From Charina bottae (taxonomy: Eukaryota > Chordata > Lepidosauria > Squamata > Charinaidae), in assembly GCA_023362775.1 (NCBI GenBank), contig JALMGJ010000014.1:4365501-4429500 (forward strand): DNA of 64,000 nucleotides, given 5' to 3'. Below, one piece after another: positions 34,051 through 46,619 of the stretch. Made by a program: the position numbers and the translations under genes. The notes beneath the pieces are model-generated. The model saw nothing but the letters and a program-made list of their open reading frames with translations, was not told the origin of the DNA and searched no databases. Within the stretch, counting starts at the first letter, position 1. Each line of letters opens with the position of its first letter.

Positions 34051-34248
34051 GTGCCCACGGTTTAAGAGAGGAACCTGAATTTGTGACAGCTCGTGCCCGC
34101 GAGAGTGTGATCCTGGGATGCGACGTAATCCATCCACTGACGGGCCAACCCCCTCCTTATGTGGTAGAGTGGTTCAAATTCGGTGTTCCTATCCCCATCT
34201 TCATCAAGTTTGGGTTCTACCCTCCCCATGTGGATCCAGAATATGCCG
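34051..34248 (+). CDS. IGSF9B: IGSF9B exon 2: N-terminal half of Ig1
   Basis: Residues 24-90 (both end codons split). The acceptor has a long pyrimidine run ending TTTTTTCCAG, and the donor is GCCG|GTGAGT. It carries the first cysteine of Ig1 (C47 in VILGCDVIHP) and the core tryptophan (W64 in VVEWFKFG). The conserved stretch PIPIFIKFGFYPPHVDPEYAG-type segment continues into exon 3. This is the V-type first Ig domain of the Turtle family, the expected site of trans adhesion. Confidence 0.97.
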
Positions 34249-34377
34249 GTGAGTTTAAAAAAGATCCAGAATCCAAAGAATCTTGGAATCACGGTAGGAA
34301 CTCAACTCTCATAGCTTCACTTGAAGAATATGGCTTTTAGGAATGTGCCTATCAGCCTGTCTTTGCATTTCTTTATT

Positions 34378-35110
34378 AGAATTTCAAAGTAAAGTTAAAA
34401 TACAAAATACAGAGTATAGAAAAGCTTGAATACAGAGCTAAAGAAAAAAGAAAAACTAAGAAAGTGCAAAAATAGCAGGAAAATATAAGAAGAAGGCAAC
34501 TTCTGACTTCCGACTTTCTCCAGATATAAATACTTATTATACAAATCTAATCTCTTACCATTAATTAAACCTTGGCTAACATTATTTCTACAAAAACAAG
34601 CCATTTAATCATCAAAGCCCAAAATCAAAACTTCATTTTTTTCTGTTACCAGCAAATAGTCCAAAAGTGGTTTGCAAGTAGAAACAAATCCAGTCACGGT
34701 ATTTTCTCTTATCCATGCCGTCAATTTTGCCATCTGCGCCAACTCCATTAATTTCACCATCCATTCTTCCCTTGTGGGAATTTGTGCATCTTTCCATCTT
34801 TGTGCATATAAAAGCCTTGCTGCTGTTATCATGTAGAGAAACCAAGTCCCATATTGTTTCTCAAATTGTAGGTCCATCAAACCCAAAAGGAACAGTTCTG
34901 GTTTCATCTGTATATCCACTTTAAGAATATTTTGAATCGTAATACATATTTGCTCCCAGAATTTTTTAGCCTTCCCACAAGTCCACCACAGATGGTAAAA
35001 AGCTCCTTCACCTTGGGAGCATTTGTCTTTGCATTTGTCACCTGCCTCTGAAGCTTCAGACTTCCTAGTTTTGGGACGGGACCTATGCTGAACTCTGTCT
35101 TTCAACAAGT
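34378..35110 (-). mobile_element. L1 LINE 3' fragment
   Basis: The - strand ORF 35108-34605 reads AFYHLWWTCGKAKKFWEQI and continues with YMITAARLLYAQRWKD, the C-terminal end of L1 ORF2 (the cysteine/histidine region with WW and FW). About 225 bases of 3' UTR follow to 34378. It is 5'-truncated, inserted in intron 2 opposite to IGSF9B. Confidence 0.8.
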
Positions 35111-36273
35111 CCTGATGGCAAAGGTGATGGTAAGCACTGTCTTGCCTGCTGGTATCTCTGGAGCTGAAGGCTGTTCTCTAACCACCTTCTGGCTTTGCAT
35201 CTGCTATGACCATGTGCTTGACTGTCTGTCTGCTAAGGCCCCAAGCTGTCAAGAGCATTCCTGACTCCAGTCCAGGAATACTAATTAGCCTATTAGATCA
35301 GATTGTGATTGTGAAAATCTGCAGCATCCTCCATCCCTCAGATGCTTGAATGGCAGGTTTGCAGAGAGGATACAAGCAGATGATTTTTCTAGGCTACCTC
35401 TAAATCCAGCAGAATTTAGTGATGGAGGTTGGCTGGAGATTTCTTTTGCTCTGATCTCAGAAGTGACTTGCTCCGTGACGAGGTGGAAGCAACCGGGACT
35501 CTTTGGATGTCTGGGATTCTCCCACAATAACCCTGTATTCGGAAGGCTGTCTGTCCCAACTCTGGTTTAAAGAATCGTAAGAAGGGAGTGCAGGAAGCTT
35601 GATGTTGGCCATCAACAATGAGCATCTGGCTGGCTGACCAGACCAAGATGTTTTCATTTGGTCACCTGCTCCTGGTTTTCCTCACTAGGATGAGATTTTT
35701 CTTCTCTTAAAATTTTGAAATGCCTATAAAATGATATATGTAAATATTTTCTTTGGAGAGGGAATTCATTTTCTCCCGTTTTTGGGGAGGCAGTGCTCAT
35801 GAGGTTGGTCACTCTGACTGCCCTCTGTTTCCCTCCTCCTCCTTTCTTGCTTCATCTTTTGCCTGTTCCTGGGGAATCATCTGGCTTGAAGACACATGGG
35901 CCCTCTCTTGAAAAGGAAGGAGGGAAGAAATATCAGGCTGTGATATCTCAATCTTTCCCAACAAATTGGCTTCACATAGTCTCTTCTTTCTCCCTGCTTG
36001 ATGCCATATTGAGATACAATGTATCTTTTCCCAGGAAGTCAAGGCTTTTTAAGCTAGACAAAGTGGAAACAATGATGGACACGCTCATTTTAATAATGCA
36101 TCCAGTTTGGCATTCTTCCAGTTAGGTTTTTATACGGTAAACCACTTCTATAACACTGTAAAAGAAAACTTCTTGGATGTAGCCAGGATTTGAACCTGAC
36201 ATGAGAACATCTTGACTTTTTTCTCCTTGAGAACACATGTCTGTATCTTGAAGCTCATAAGTGCCCGTGCTTG
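35111..36273. other. IGSF9B: Intron 2, no exon seen
   Basis: No recognised element or supported ORF. Confidence 0.4.
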
Positions 36274-36281
36274 CTATAGAG

Positions 36282-36556
36282 CACAGCTTTCCAAACTGTG
36301 TGTCACGAGACTTTAGTGTGTCGCGACACACAGTTTGGTGTGTCGCCACACAACCCGGAAGCGGTGGCGGGGGCGTGCACGGCGGGGGCGTCAGCGGCGT
36401 GCCATCAGCGCTTCTGCGTTTTAGCGGAGGCCGCTGCTGCGGCCACCGCCGCGTGCCCCCACGCGCTGCCGCCGTGTATGCCCCCGCTCCCACACGTGCC
36501 GCCACGCCGCTGCCGCCATTGGTGTGTTGCCAACGGCGGCAGATTGGAAAGCACTA
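36282..36556. mobile_element. Non-autonomous hAT-type element, family B (GC-rich)
   Basis: The left end is CACAGCTTTCCAAACTGTGT and the right end TTGGAAAGCACTA. The interior has GTGTGTCGC and GCGACACAC motifs and CpG-rich GCC runs. The flanking octamers CTATAGAG (36274-36281) and CTACAGAG (36557-36564) differ at one base. It lies about 400 bases before exon 3. Confidence 0.8.
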
Positions 36557-36958
36557 CTACAGAGACTTTGAAGAATTGCCAAACAAATTCTGAGCTGTAG
36601 GAATTTTGCCGACAGTTTTTAATAGAAAGGCAGTGTTAACCAGTTGTTAGAGAAGAAGGGCTGTTTGAACTGATAGGCAAATCTGATGCATGTGTGCTTG
36701 AATTGTGGGAAGCATGTTATGGACTTCCTGTTGAGCCAAAGAAAGTCTCCAGCTGGAATACTTTCCACGTGTGAGTCCTTGGCATCCTTTTGTCCTCAAA
36801 TGTCCCACAAGTTCTCAGCTCTGGCAGACTCTGGGATAAGATTTACTCTGAATGTCGTATGTAGCTTATTGACGTAAATATTATTGTAAAGCTCTGCAGA
36901 GTAACAGATATTCTCTTTCTATCTCCGCTGACTTCTCTCCTTTGCCACTCCCTTCCAG

Positions 36959-37105
36959 GCCGTGCTAGCCTACATGACAAGGCCTCTCTACGCATCGAAC
37001 AGGTTCGCTCCGAGGACCAGGGCTGGTACGAATGCAAAGTACTCATGTTGGATCAGCAGTACGACACTTTCCATAATGGCAGCTGGGTGCACCTCACCGT
37101 CAACG
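36959..37105 (+). CDS. IGSF9B: IGSF9B exon 3: C-terminal half of Ig1
   Basis: Residues 90-139, phase 1 at both ends. It holds the DQGWYEC motif with the second Ig1 cysteine (C115) and an N-glycosylation sequon at N129 (NGSW). The acceptor is CCCTTCCAG and the donor is AACG|GTGTGT, a less common but acceptable donor. An old SINE insertion begins 165 bases downstream in intron 3. Confidence 0.96.
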
Positions 37106-37269
37106 GTGTGTATGAGATCTTTCTTTTTCCTGGAATTCTCTTTTCTGGACATTGGTAGCCTGCAAAATGTTTAGTGTGGTCTCAGCAAGTTCATCACAGG
37201 GTTCTTCCTGTTCTTCCAAGCACTTCGCCATTGTTGGCTTCCTAAAGCAAGCCCACCTAACCATGAGTT

Positions 37270-37603
37270 AGGGGTGTGGTGGCTCAGCGGGTAAGACGCC
37301 GGGCTTGTCGGTCGGAAGGTCGCAAGTTCGGAGGTTCGAATCCCTAGCCCCGCGTGACGGAGGGAGCTCGCGCACCAGCCCCAGCTCTTGCCAACCTAGC
37401 AATTCGAAAGCATGCAAATGCAAGTAGATTAATAGGTACCACTTTGGTGGGTAGGTAACAGCGTTCCGCGTGCGTCATGCTGGCCACATGACCGTGGAAG
37501 CGTCTTCGGACAGCGCTGGCTCTTCGGCTAAGAAACGGAGATGAGCACCGGCCCCTAGAGTCGGACACGACTGCACAAATGTGCGGGGGGAACCTTTAGC
37601 TTT
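37270..37603 (+). mobile_element. Sauria-type SINE with perfect 13-bp duplication
   Basis: Full tRNA-like head and Bov-B-like tail. CTAACCATGAGTT flanks it at 37257-37269 and 37604-37616. Few differences from the copy at 22877. Confidence 0.95.
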
Positions 37604-38065
37604 CTAACCATGAGTTTGGATTAATAATTGTTGTCTGTCTTCTTAACACTGCTTTCTTGTAAGAATGCCTTTGGATAAGAATATGGCACCAACACACTAG
37701 CTATATATTTTACACTCTCTCCCCCTGGCACCCAGCTGTTAACTTGGGGATATGAAGGTTGTGTGTTTCTAGATGTTGCTGTGCCACCTTTCTCAGACCC
37801 ACCCACCATTGGCTGGCATGCTTGAAATGCTAGCTCAGCAAGTATGTAGAAGATGACACCTTCCCAACTTCTCCATTTAGGGTTCTAGTATCTCTTTTCC
37901 TCCCCCAGGCATTAGCAACGCACAATCTGCAAAGGACACAACCCTTTCCCCCTTCTTGCTCAGAACAGCCCAAACTCAAAAGGACTTGAGAATATTCTAC
38001 ATTACCTTTAAAAAAAATCTCTAGTTTTGTAAATTGGCTAGCAAGTGAGCAAAAGTGAAGTAAGA

Positions 38066-38421
38066 GTAAGGTAAAGGTTCCCCCCGCACATTTGTGCAGT
38101 CGTGTCCGACTCTAGGGGCCGGTGCTCATCTCCGTTTGTTAGCCGAAGAGCCAGCGCTATCCGAAGACGCTTCCACGGTCATGTGGCCGGCATGATGTGC
38201 ACAAAACGCTGTTACCTTCCCACCGAAATGGTACCTATTTATCTACTTGCATTTGCAAGCTTTCAAATTGCTAGGTTGGCAAGAGCTGGGGCGAGTGCGG
38301 GAGCTTACTCCGTCATGCGGGGTTAGGGATTCGAACCTCTGAACTTGCGATCTTCCGATCGACAAGCCTGGCATCTTACCCACTGAGCCACCACACCCCT
38401 CTCTGAGCCACCACGCCCCTC
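38066..38421 (-). mobile_element. Sauria-type SINE with 10-bp duplication
   Basis: Oriented opposite to IGSF9B. TGAAGTAAGA flanks it at 38056-38065 and 38422-38431. Its head end carries a repeated TCTGAGCCACCACNCCCCT, so the first 20 bases of the head are present twice. Confidence 0.92.
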
Positions 38422-38431
38422 TGAAGTAAGA

Positions 38432-41400
38432 TAGGATGGCACCAAAAGCAGGGGTGTGTTGTGTTGAGTTTGTCATCTGTTTGCTGATATTTCTCTGGCA
38501 ACCAAGAAAGGAGAAAAACAATAAAAATGAGTTATGAGTTATGAATTACACACAGTTCTCTGGGCTTGATATATAAATGCTCTGCCTCCCAGTGAAATGT
38601 CTGTGCAGTAACACTGAATGGCTACTTAAACTCTGAATCAAATTGACATTTATATAGTAGATCACAGGAGGTTGTAATTTTCCTGTAACCCAGCTACTAA
38701 ATCCCTTTTCTGATGGTCAAGTGAGAAGGGGTGCATTTATGAGAATGAGATGGGAGAATGTCCTTCTGGAGAGCAAAGAATCTTCCATAAATATGTCTTG
38801 CCCACTACCTCTTGTCCCCTCTGCTTTCAGCTGCTTCTCCTTTTTTTTTTTGATGAGGTCATCCAGGGAGGCAAATCTGGATGGCATTTGTTGTTGGCAG
38901 ACCTAGGATGCTGGTCTCCACCAAATCACAGAGGTAATGGCACCAGATTGGGTGAGCAGGTCCATACATAATGATGGGTCACAGATTAGGGCTGAAAGCA
39001 AGGTGGACATGACCATGGAAAGCTCCTTGGTAGCAGATGGGTAATTCCAAAGAGGGTTTAAGTCCTTCCTTGACTTCTGATGGAGCTCTGCTGCATAGAA
39101 CACTGTTGACGGAATTGGTAAGGAGTCAAATAGTTTCCAGTGAAGTCCTTCAGTGTGTCAAGGCCAATATTGTAGGGGATGATTAGGGAAGTAAGAATCA
39201 TACTGACTTTAATAAGTAGTTTTTATGCAAGAATTAGGCATAAGGTACTGAATCTTGTAAATTGCAATAAGAACTCCAGCCCTATAATATAATAATAAGT
39301 TCACGGAGCAGAGTCTCTTTGGAGGTTATGAATCTCTTCTTCTTGGGCTTCTTGCAGCTCTGACTGAAGTGCTATTTATAAAATAAACTACTAAAAAACT
39401 CCTCTTTCACCTGTTGGTTTTTTATGTTTAGAGTTTGTGCTGTTTCTCTGCAAAATCTCTCACACAGAGAATGGATATCTGGGGAAAGTTGTGTGTGTGG
39501 CCAGACCTATTATCAGGCTTTAGAAACATCTCCTTGTCTTATTCCTCAAAAGGAATTTCCTACCACATGCTGTGTCCAGCAGATCCAGGAGCAAGGGGCA
39601 TCAAAGGCAGATGTCTCTGATTCAAGGCATTTCTGAAGCAACTGAAGTTGAGTCAAAATAGCCAACAGTGGGCAAAATGTTTATTTCAGCACCAGTGTCT
39701 ACTTCTATGGAGGAGTAGGTCATATACAAGTGACGTAGCATTCATTGAAAATATATTGGAAGGTACAAACAGGTGTTAAGACGCATAGGTTTTTATGAAA
39801 TTGATCTTGTAAAGATGGAGACAATTAGCATGGTATTGGAGTTGTGTCTTCACCCATAGGGTGCTGAATGGTGGGAAGAGAAAGAAAGCTGCTATCAGAA
39901 TAACAGAAATGGCTGATTATAGCAGGGATGAGTCTATAATAAAAGTTCATAGCATGCTTTTGCAAGTAACTATCTAGGAAAATTGTGGTTGTCCCAGTGT
40001 ATCTTACTTAGCCATAGTCTTAATAAATATGCACCAGGTGTGACTTCATTAATGGCTCTAATCAAAGTTTGGGGAGATCAGTGATTCTAAAACGGGGAGG
40101 AAAGAATGATGGGCATGCTCCATGTCTAACTTAAGTCCCTTCCTGGGAACAGGAAGAACAACAGCACTGCTGGAAAATGAGCAACTTGGGCTTGTTAACT
40201 TTTAATAAGAGCCTTGCACTCAACGGAGCATCCTTTAATATGAATTTTTTGAAGTATCAGGCATGCTCACTGGAGCATAGCATGTTCTTTGTTGCAGTTT
40301 TAACCTTTAAGCAGTGGCAAAGCTCAGGAGCACTGTCTAGATGAAGCTGAGGCCAGGGGTTTGCTTTAAACACCCCCTAAGGACACCCAAGGCTCCATTT
40401 TTATTTTTGATCTAACTAGCTGAGTCTCTTACTCCTCTTTGCAAAAAAAACAGAACATTACCTGTGACTCGTTTGAGAGCTTGAAAGAGAATGGCCCAAG
40501 GATGGCTTTGTGAAAGCAAGAGCTAATTCTTTGCTTCCTTTGTCCTCTTCTTTCTCCTCCACTTCTCCACTTGTTAATGAACAGATTCAGATGTTTGGTT
40601 GCCTCCACAGGCTTCTTATATATTCTGTATCTGAAGGACTGGAGCCATCCCTTAATACTTGTAAAAGATCTCAGTCATAAGTACATAAGCCGTGCCTTAA
40701 TGAATCGGATCTTGGCCCATTGAATCCAGCAGTCTGTTCTCACAGTGGCCCACCAACTGCACAAGGAAGTCCACTCGTCTCCCCACAGGTGGCCTTCAGA
40801 GGCAGTCACACTGCCATCAAGGCTAATAGCTATTGATCCACACAATTTCCAAGGTGGGGGTGACTTGTGGGCCAAACAACCCTTTTTTTGTGGCCTCTAG
40901 AACTTTGCAGGATTGCATTGTGGAAATTTGATGGTTTGCCATTTACAGTAGCAAAAGTGCCAAGTCCATAGTGGGCCTCCCTCAATTTATTTTAAAATTG
41001 TGCCCCTCTAAAAATGCCCAGCTCTGTCATGGTGAGGCCGTGCTAGGAGAAAGAATACTGTGATTTTTGTTTTCATTTTGCCTGCTTACAGTGTACTCCT
41101 TTGCATATTTAGTTGAATATAAGTCCCAGTGTGTTCAGAGGGACTTACAGCCAGGGAAATGGGTGTTACCAACACAACACAAGCCACTTACAGCTTTCCA
41201 GATGTTGCTGATCCATAATTATTAGCCATGTTGGCTGTCTCATGGCCATCTCATGGTGTTTTCATACATGAAGCTCTGTAATAGGAAAGGAGCAGTAGAC
41301 AGAATGCTTAGTGGCCTTATAAATGCCAGTTACCATTCCCCTCTTTGTCCCTTACACGCTGTCAGGAATTAAGCAGGGAAAGCAGGAGAGAAGCATGAAA

Positions 41401-41837
41401 CTTCACTGAAGAAATTGCCCTGCACTTCTCTTCTTGTGACAAAGTTGCCGGCTTGAAATTCCGGTAAAACATTGCTGTGAGGAACATACCCTTTGGTGTC
41501 TTGTGATTTTGCAGTGCAGGAAATCTAGGGTTGGCTCCATTGCCGTTCCTCCTTTGGTGCCCTCCAGAAAACGTTGACCCACCACTCTGAGAACTTCCCT
41601 GAGAGGAAGGCCGAGGAAAAGATTCGGAACTCTTTTTGCTCTGCTGTTTTGCAGATATTGGTACTGGATTTTCAGTTGCCTCAAGGCTCCTTCAGAGAAG
41701 ACTAATGTGGCCTTACCGCAAATTGTGCAAATCCACAGTTTGGTAGATTCTAGTCCTCTGGAGAAAATGTGTTTACTCCACCCAGAAACTTCTGCTGTGG
41801 AAATCAATTAGATGCAATTCAGCAGCAACTCAAATTC
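38432..41837. other. IGSF9B: Intron 3, no exon seen
   Basis: Poly-T at about 38839-38850. No recognised full element or supported ORF. Confidence 0.4.
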
Positions 41838-41906
41838 AACCGCCCAGAGTCTACTTTTGTAGAGATGAGCGGTGATAAATTTGACAAATAAATAAATAAA
41901 TAAAAT
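41838..41906 (+). mobile_element. CR1-like LINE 3' tail
   Basis: CAACCGCCCAGAGTCTAC then GAGATGAGCGGTGATAAAT and (AATA)n. A very short 5'-truncated copy. Confidence 0.65.
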
Positions 41907-43807
41907 ACATACTGGAAGCTACAAGTAAAGATACTTGCTTCATTCTTTTATTGTAGCCCAAATATTTAGAACTATGGCTCCCCCAGTTTCTTGCCCTTGG
42001 CTCTGCTGGTTTGAATAGAAGGGAGGTGAAATCCATAGCGTCTGGAGGGCACCATCTCGCCTACCCATGCTATAATGGGTACATCTCTAGAAATTTCCTG
42101 ATCTTGGCTGATTTCACATTATTCTGCATATGCTATTCAACATTATTTTCTGGGTTCTTAATCATCTCATTGCATCCTCAATCCTCTAGGTACAACAATA
42201 CAATATGAATGTGGTTATTCTTAAAGATTTCTTTTCCCCAAAGCAATATGCCATTCCTTCTTCCTGGAACGAATTACACTGGCTTTAAGAAAATGAACGA
42301 TGTTTTGCTTTCAGGAATCAGTTCTTTTTCGGCTGATGTTGCAGAAATGTCTTCCTAGAAAATTGGATGTAGCAGCTACTTACAATTAAGCTTATATTAT
42401 AATTTGCAAGAGCTTGTTTAATCAAAAGGGAGATTAGTATCTGCATGGGCCTCTGTGTCTTTTGATAGTCTTCCTCTAATAGTGAGGTTGAGTGGCCAGT
42501 ATGGTGAGGCCTGGAATCCTCCCTCTTTTATATGAACAAAGTTCCTTTGAATATTTAGTCAAATTATCCAAAATCAAGGGGAAAAAAGACAAATTAAGTG
42601 AGGAGTTTCTGTCCTCACGTTTCACTAACAGCAATGATGTCATTCTTCCATTAAAAAAAAAAACTTCAGAGTGCAGCTCTTTTATGAAATTACTGAACCA
42701 TGATTTAATTATTCAAAGTTTTGCATGGGGTTCTATATAGATAAAGGTCTTGCTTTTGATTCTAGTTGTCTGGGTTTCAAATGTGGGGGAATTTGGCTAA
42801 TTTTAGGGCACACCCTCCAGTTTTATGTGTTTGCTGCTTCAAGATGGTCAGGGGCTATGCTGCTCATTTTGGGCAGGTGTGATGACGGTTCTGTTACTGC
42901 TGATGAATTCAGGGCCTGCATATGGTTTAGGGAGAGCCAGTTTGGTGTAGTGGTTAAGACACCAGGGTACAAACTGGGAGACTGTGAGTTCTAGTTCTGC
43001 TTTAGGCACAAAACCAGCTGGGTGACCTTGGGCCAGTCCCTCTTTCTCAGCCCTAGGAAGAAGAAGGTAAAGTTAAGCCAGTTCTGAAAACTAGTCCAGG
43101 CAGTCACAAGGAGTCAACGCAGAATCAAAGGTACACACGCATACAAAATGGTTCAGAGCCTCAGGTGGTCAGTATTTGTTGCAGGAAGTAGAGTCCACTA
43201 AACAGCTAAATAGCAAAGTAAGCTACTGATAGGGGTAGCTACGGCAATTCCACCTTGCCTGTTCTCCCCATTTTCTCCTTTATATTTAAAAAAAACTATA
43301 GAGAGAAGTGGTATTCATTTTTTTTGTCCACAGCTTTGGTGCATTCTTTCCCTAAGTTTTCCTCCCCAGGGCATTTCTGTTCTTGTTTGGAGGAATGTGC
43401 CTTCTCACATCTGAAACCTGACAACAAAAGGATGGATTACATATTACTGAGTGTTGATAAGGTTGGCTCATTTTAAAATGAGAAGCAAAGGCATATCTCC
43501 TACCATCCCTAGTGGTGGTGAAATTAATAAGGCTTTAAAGCAGGAAATGTGTGGTTTGAAAGGAGACACCCCTAACAGCCTTCACAGGTCTGGAGGGCAC
43601 CATGTTAGGAAAGGTGATTCAGTATGGCCCACTTTGGGTGCAGAGAACTGAACCATGTTCACGGTGCAAAGAACATGGATCCCAGTATTTTGCAGGCTAG
43701 AGCAGCAGATTCAGAGTGCATTCGTGTTTGTGTCTCTGAACCACACAGCCTAGTATCAAATGGTTGTAATATCTGTTTCTTTTCCTTCCTTCCCATCATC
43801 TTGGCAG
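41907..43807. other. IGSF9B: Intron 3, distal part, with one SINE
   Basis: A tRNA-derived SINE covers about 42933-43130 (+ strand: GAGAGCCAGTTTGGTGTAGT, GAGTTCTAGTTCTGC, CTGGGTGACCTTGGGCCAGT). No other element recognised. Confidence 0.55.
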
Positions 43808-43959
43808 CTCCCCCCACCTTCACAGAAACTCCCCCCCAATACGTAGAGGCAAAGGAAGGCGGCAGCATTACTCTAACTTGCATGGCTTTCGGAAACCCTA
43901 AGCCGACTGTCACCTGGCTCAAAGAGGGAGACCTTTTGGGTGACAACAACAAATACCGG
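43808..43959 (+). CDS. IGSF9B: IGSF9B exon 4: N-terminal half of Ig2
   Basis: Residues 139-189, entering in phase 1 and leaving in phase 0. It encodes APPTFTETPPQYVEAKEGG, then the first Ig2 cysteine (C163) and the core tryptophan (W175 in PTVTWLKEG). The acceptor is CATCTTGGCAG and the donor is CCGG|GTAAGT. This is an I-set type domain with the usual NPKPTVTW spacing between cysteine and tryptophan. Confidence 0.96.
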
Positions 43960-44093
43960 GTAAGTTTGTGTCTTGGAAAGACGATTGACAATCTTTGCAT
44001 ACCCTAAGGCACCTAGTTCAGTCCATCACTTCTCTAAAATGTCTGATAGGAGAATGAAGAACAGTCTCAGTCTGACATCTTGAACAATACCTG

Positions 44094-44094
44094 C

Positions 44095-44141
<47 letters not shown>
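44094..44141 (+). repeat. (AAT)n microsatellite
   Basis: About 16 uninterrupted AAT units in intron 4. Confidence 0.95.
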
Positions 44142-44142
<1 letters not shown>

Positions 44143-44478
44143 GATTTCTGGGGTAGATGGGTGATTGATCCAACCTGTTATGCAACTTCATTGTGTCTGA
44201 GTCACAAGAGGCTAGCAGGGAGCCTGTAGATTAGATCATCGTTTCCAAGGGCTTTTATCTGGTGCCTGGCAATTCTTCCTAATTACAGTTATGACCATGC
44301 AAAGAAATACAGTGGTGTACCTTGTCCTTAATTGGCTTCATGTGATTGGAAGTCCCAATGAAGTCCATTTGTACGCGTGCCTTTTGGACAACCTACTGTT
44401 CTTCTTGATGTATCTGTGCAGGCAGGATGTGGAGGATGAAAGCAGCGATCTGAATGGCTCTGCTGGGTTTCCATAGAG

Positions 44479-44742
44479 CAGAGCTTTCCAAACTTTTCAT
44501 GTTGGTGACACACTTTTTAGACATGCATCATTTCGCGACACACTCTTACAGCAGGGCACAAAGCAGGCACTAGGACCTGCACAGAATCCTGGCAGGGCAG
44601 GTTTGGAGGCAGCCAGGCACAAGGCAGGCACTAGGACCTGCGTGGAATCCTGGCAGGGCTTGGAGGCAGCAGCAGCCGCGACACACCCAGACACTGCAGC
44701 CGACACACTAACATGTCCCGACACACAGTTTGGAAAGCTCTG
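44479..44742. mobile_element. Non-autonomous hAT-type element, family B
   Basis: Starts CAGAGCTTTCCAAACTTTTC and ends ACAGTTTGGAAAGCTCTG. A perfect 8-bp duplication CCATAGAG lies at 44471-44478 and 44743-44750. It contains CGACACAC phrases and a tandem block with GCACTAGGACCTGC repeated at about 44568 and 44628. Confidence 0.92.
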
Positions 44743-45134
44743 CCATAGAGAGTAGAGAGGGTCCTTTCTAAAGATCTCCTTGTGCCTTTTTTTCTTTCTT
44801 TTATTCCCACTCCTACAATTTCTCGCAGTGTGTGATTCTGTTCCCTGACCCAAAATGATTTGCAGAAGTCACAAGTGATGTCAATGTGCAGGCCAAACTA
44901 CAGTTGTGGCTTAAATGCAGCCTTAGGTTTAATGCATGCATCTTCCTAAAATGCATGTGCAAGTCCCCTGCACATGCCGCAGACTGGGGAGGAGCATGTA
45001 ACTTTGCCATTCCCTGCTATGGGTCTGACAAGCTGCAGAAAGAAAGACCCAAAGACTTTGTTAATGCTGTGTCTTGGGTAGTCCAACAGTTTTGTGCACT
45101 GAATTTGCACTGAAGTGGCCTTTGGCTTTTTCAG

Positions 45135-45252
45135 GTTACTGATGGGAGTCTGACGGTTACATCTATCAGTCGCAATGACAGGGGTGCTTACACCTGCCGG
45201 GCGTATAGCATCCAGGGAGAGGCTGTGCACACGACTCGCTTGCTTGTCCAAG
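45135..45252 (+). CDS. IGSF9B: IGSF9B exon 5: C-terminal half of Ig2
   Basis: Residues 190-229, phase 0 to phase 1. It contains DGSLTVTSISRNDRGAYTC, with the second Ig2 cysteine at C210, followed by RAYSIQGEAVHTTRLLVQG, which closes the domain. The acceptor is GGCTTTTTCAG and the donor is CAAG|GTAATT. Confidence 0.96.
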
Positions 45253-45903
45253 GTAATTGTGGGACGGAAAAGTCCTGGGGGTTTCTGTATATGTAGCATG
45301 CTTGCCGTTGGAGCAGAGACTAAGGAACTAGGCAGAGAATACAGTAGCCTTCAAATGTGGCTCCATGCTTTGCCAGCCTTAAATATTAAGGTCCAGATGG
45401 GTAGCAACACCTACTTAACTTTAGCTGAGAGTTAATACTTGGATGTAAGGGGGATTGGAGCTGAAAACAGACATGCTGGGAGAAGACAATGGTGAACCAG
45501 ATTGCTACCAAATAAACTACATATCCATGAGGTCACCAGGATGCAGTCTCAGATCAATCAAGACTTTGTCAATATGATTGAATGATAATGGTAAGGCTTT
45601 TATGATTTGCATTTAAGGATTTTTTTAAATGAACCTTTTAATATGTTTGCCTCTTTGTTTCTACTTTATAAGACAAGAGGCTTGGCATGTCCCTTTGACC
45701 ACAATGATAGGATATAGATTCAGTAAACAAATAAGTTATAGTCCAATGTTTTCTACTCTAATGGGCAGAAGATCTGCTGGTCTCAGGCAGAGATTGATCC
45801 AACTGTCTGTTTCTGTCAAGCCCAGAAGTATGGGGCTGAAGCTCAGTTCCCTTGCCAGCAAAGCGAAGGGCTGCAAAAATATGAATGACCAATAGATGGC
45901 AAG

Positions 45904-46132
45904 AGAGCAGTTTGGTGTAGTGGTTAAAGGCACCAGGCTAGAAGCCAGGATTGTTCTAGTCCGGCCTTAGACACAAAGCCAGCTGGGTGACCTTGGGCCA
46001 GTCACTCTCTCTCAGCCCTAGGAAGGAGGCAAGGGCAAGCCACTTCCAAAATCTTGCCAAGGAAACTGCGGGGACTTGTCCAGGCAGTCGCCAGGAGTCA
46101 ACACTGACTCAAAGGCAACCACCACAACAGCA
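45904..46132 (+). mobile_element. tRNA-derived SINE, nearly full length
   Basis: AGAGCAGTTTGGTGTAGTGG, then GTTCTAGTCCGGCC, CTGGGTGACCTTGGGCCAGT and GGGACTTGTCCAGGCAGTCG, ending with a Bov-B-like tail region AGTCAACACTGACTCAAAGG. It lies in intron 5. Confidence 0.8.
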
Positions 46133-46477
46133 AAAGATGACAGCCAAGAGCTAGCTCAACCCCCATAGCGATTCATATTTTTGCAGCCCTAAGCAAAACC
46201 TGGGTGCCACCCTTGAGTGATTAATTAACGGAGCCACATTCTGTTCCTTATCTCCTTCTCCAACTGGTACCCCCGATGTGTTGAGGATTCAGCTCCTGGT
46301 ATTCCTAGTCGTCTAGCTGGGCTTCAGCTCATAGGGAAACGTTGGGTGCCTAGACCCCCACAGGATGGTGCGACCGATCTTTTCATGAACTCTTCTTTGC
46401 CGTGTGGGCTCCTGCTTATGAGCTCATCTCCCCTTTTCACCTGCTGAGGTAACTGTTTGTTTCTCGCTTTCCCACAG

Positions 46478-46619
46478 GACCCCCTTTTATTGTTTCGCCC
46501 CCAGAGAACATCACCGTTAACATCTCCCAAGATGCAATGTTCACCTGCCAGGCGGAAGCATATCCAGGCAACCTGACCTATACTTGGCACTGGGAAGAGG
46601 ACAATGTGTACTTTAAGAA
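46478..46619 (+). CDS. IGSF9B: IGSF9B exon 6: N-terminal half of Ig3
   Basis: Residues 229-276, phase 1 to phase 2. It has three N-glycosylation sequons: N239 (NIT), N243 (NIS) and N260 (NLT). The Ig3 cysteine is C252 and the core tryptophan W265 (NLTYTWHWEED). The acceptor is TTTCCCACAG and the donor is AGAA|GTGAGT. The asparagine-rich start is typical of this domain in the family. Confidence 0.96.

Noticed and set aside
34249..34340. Extension of exon 2 through the donor to the stop at 34338
   Set aside because: The donor GCCG|GTGAGT is strong, and joining to 36959 restores the family sequence; read-through would truncate Ig1.
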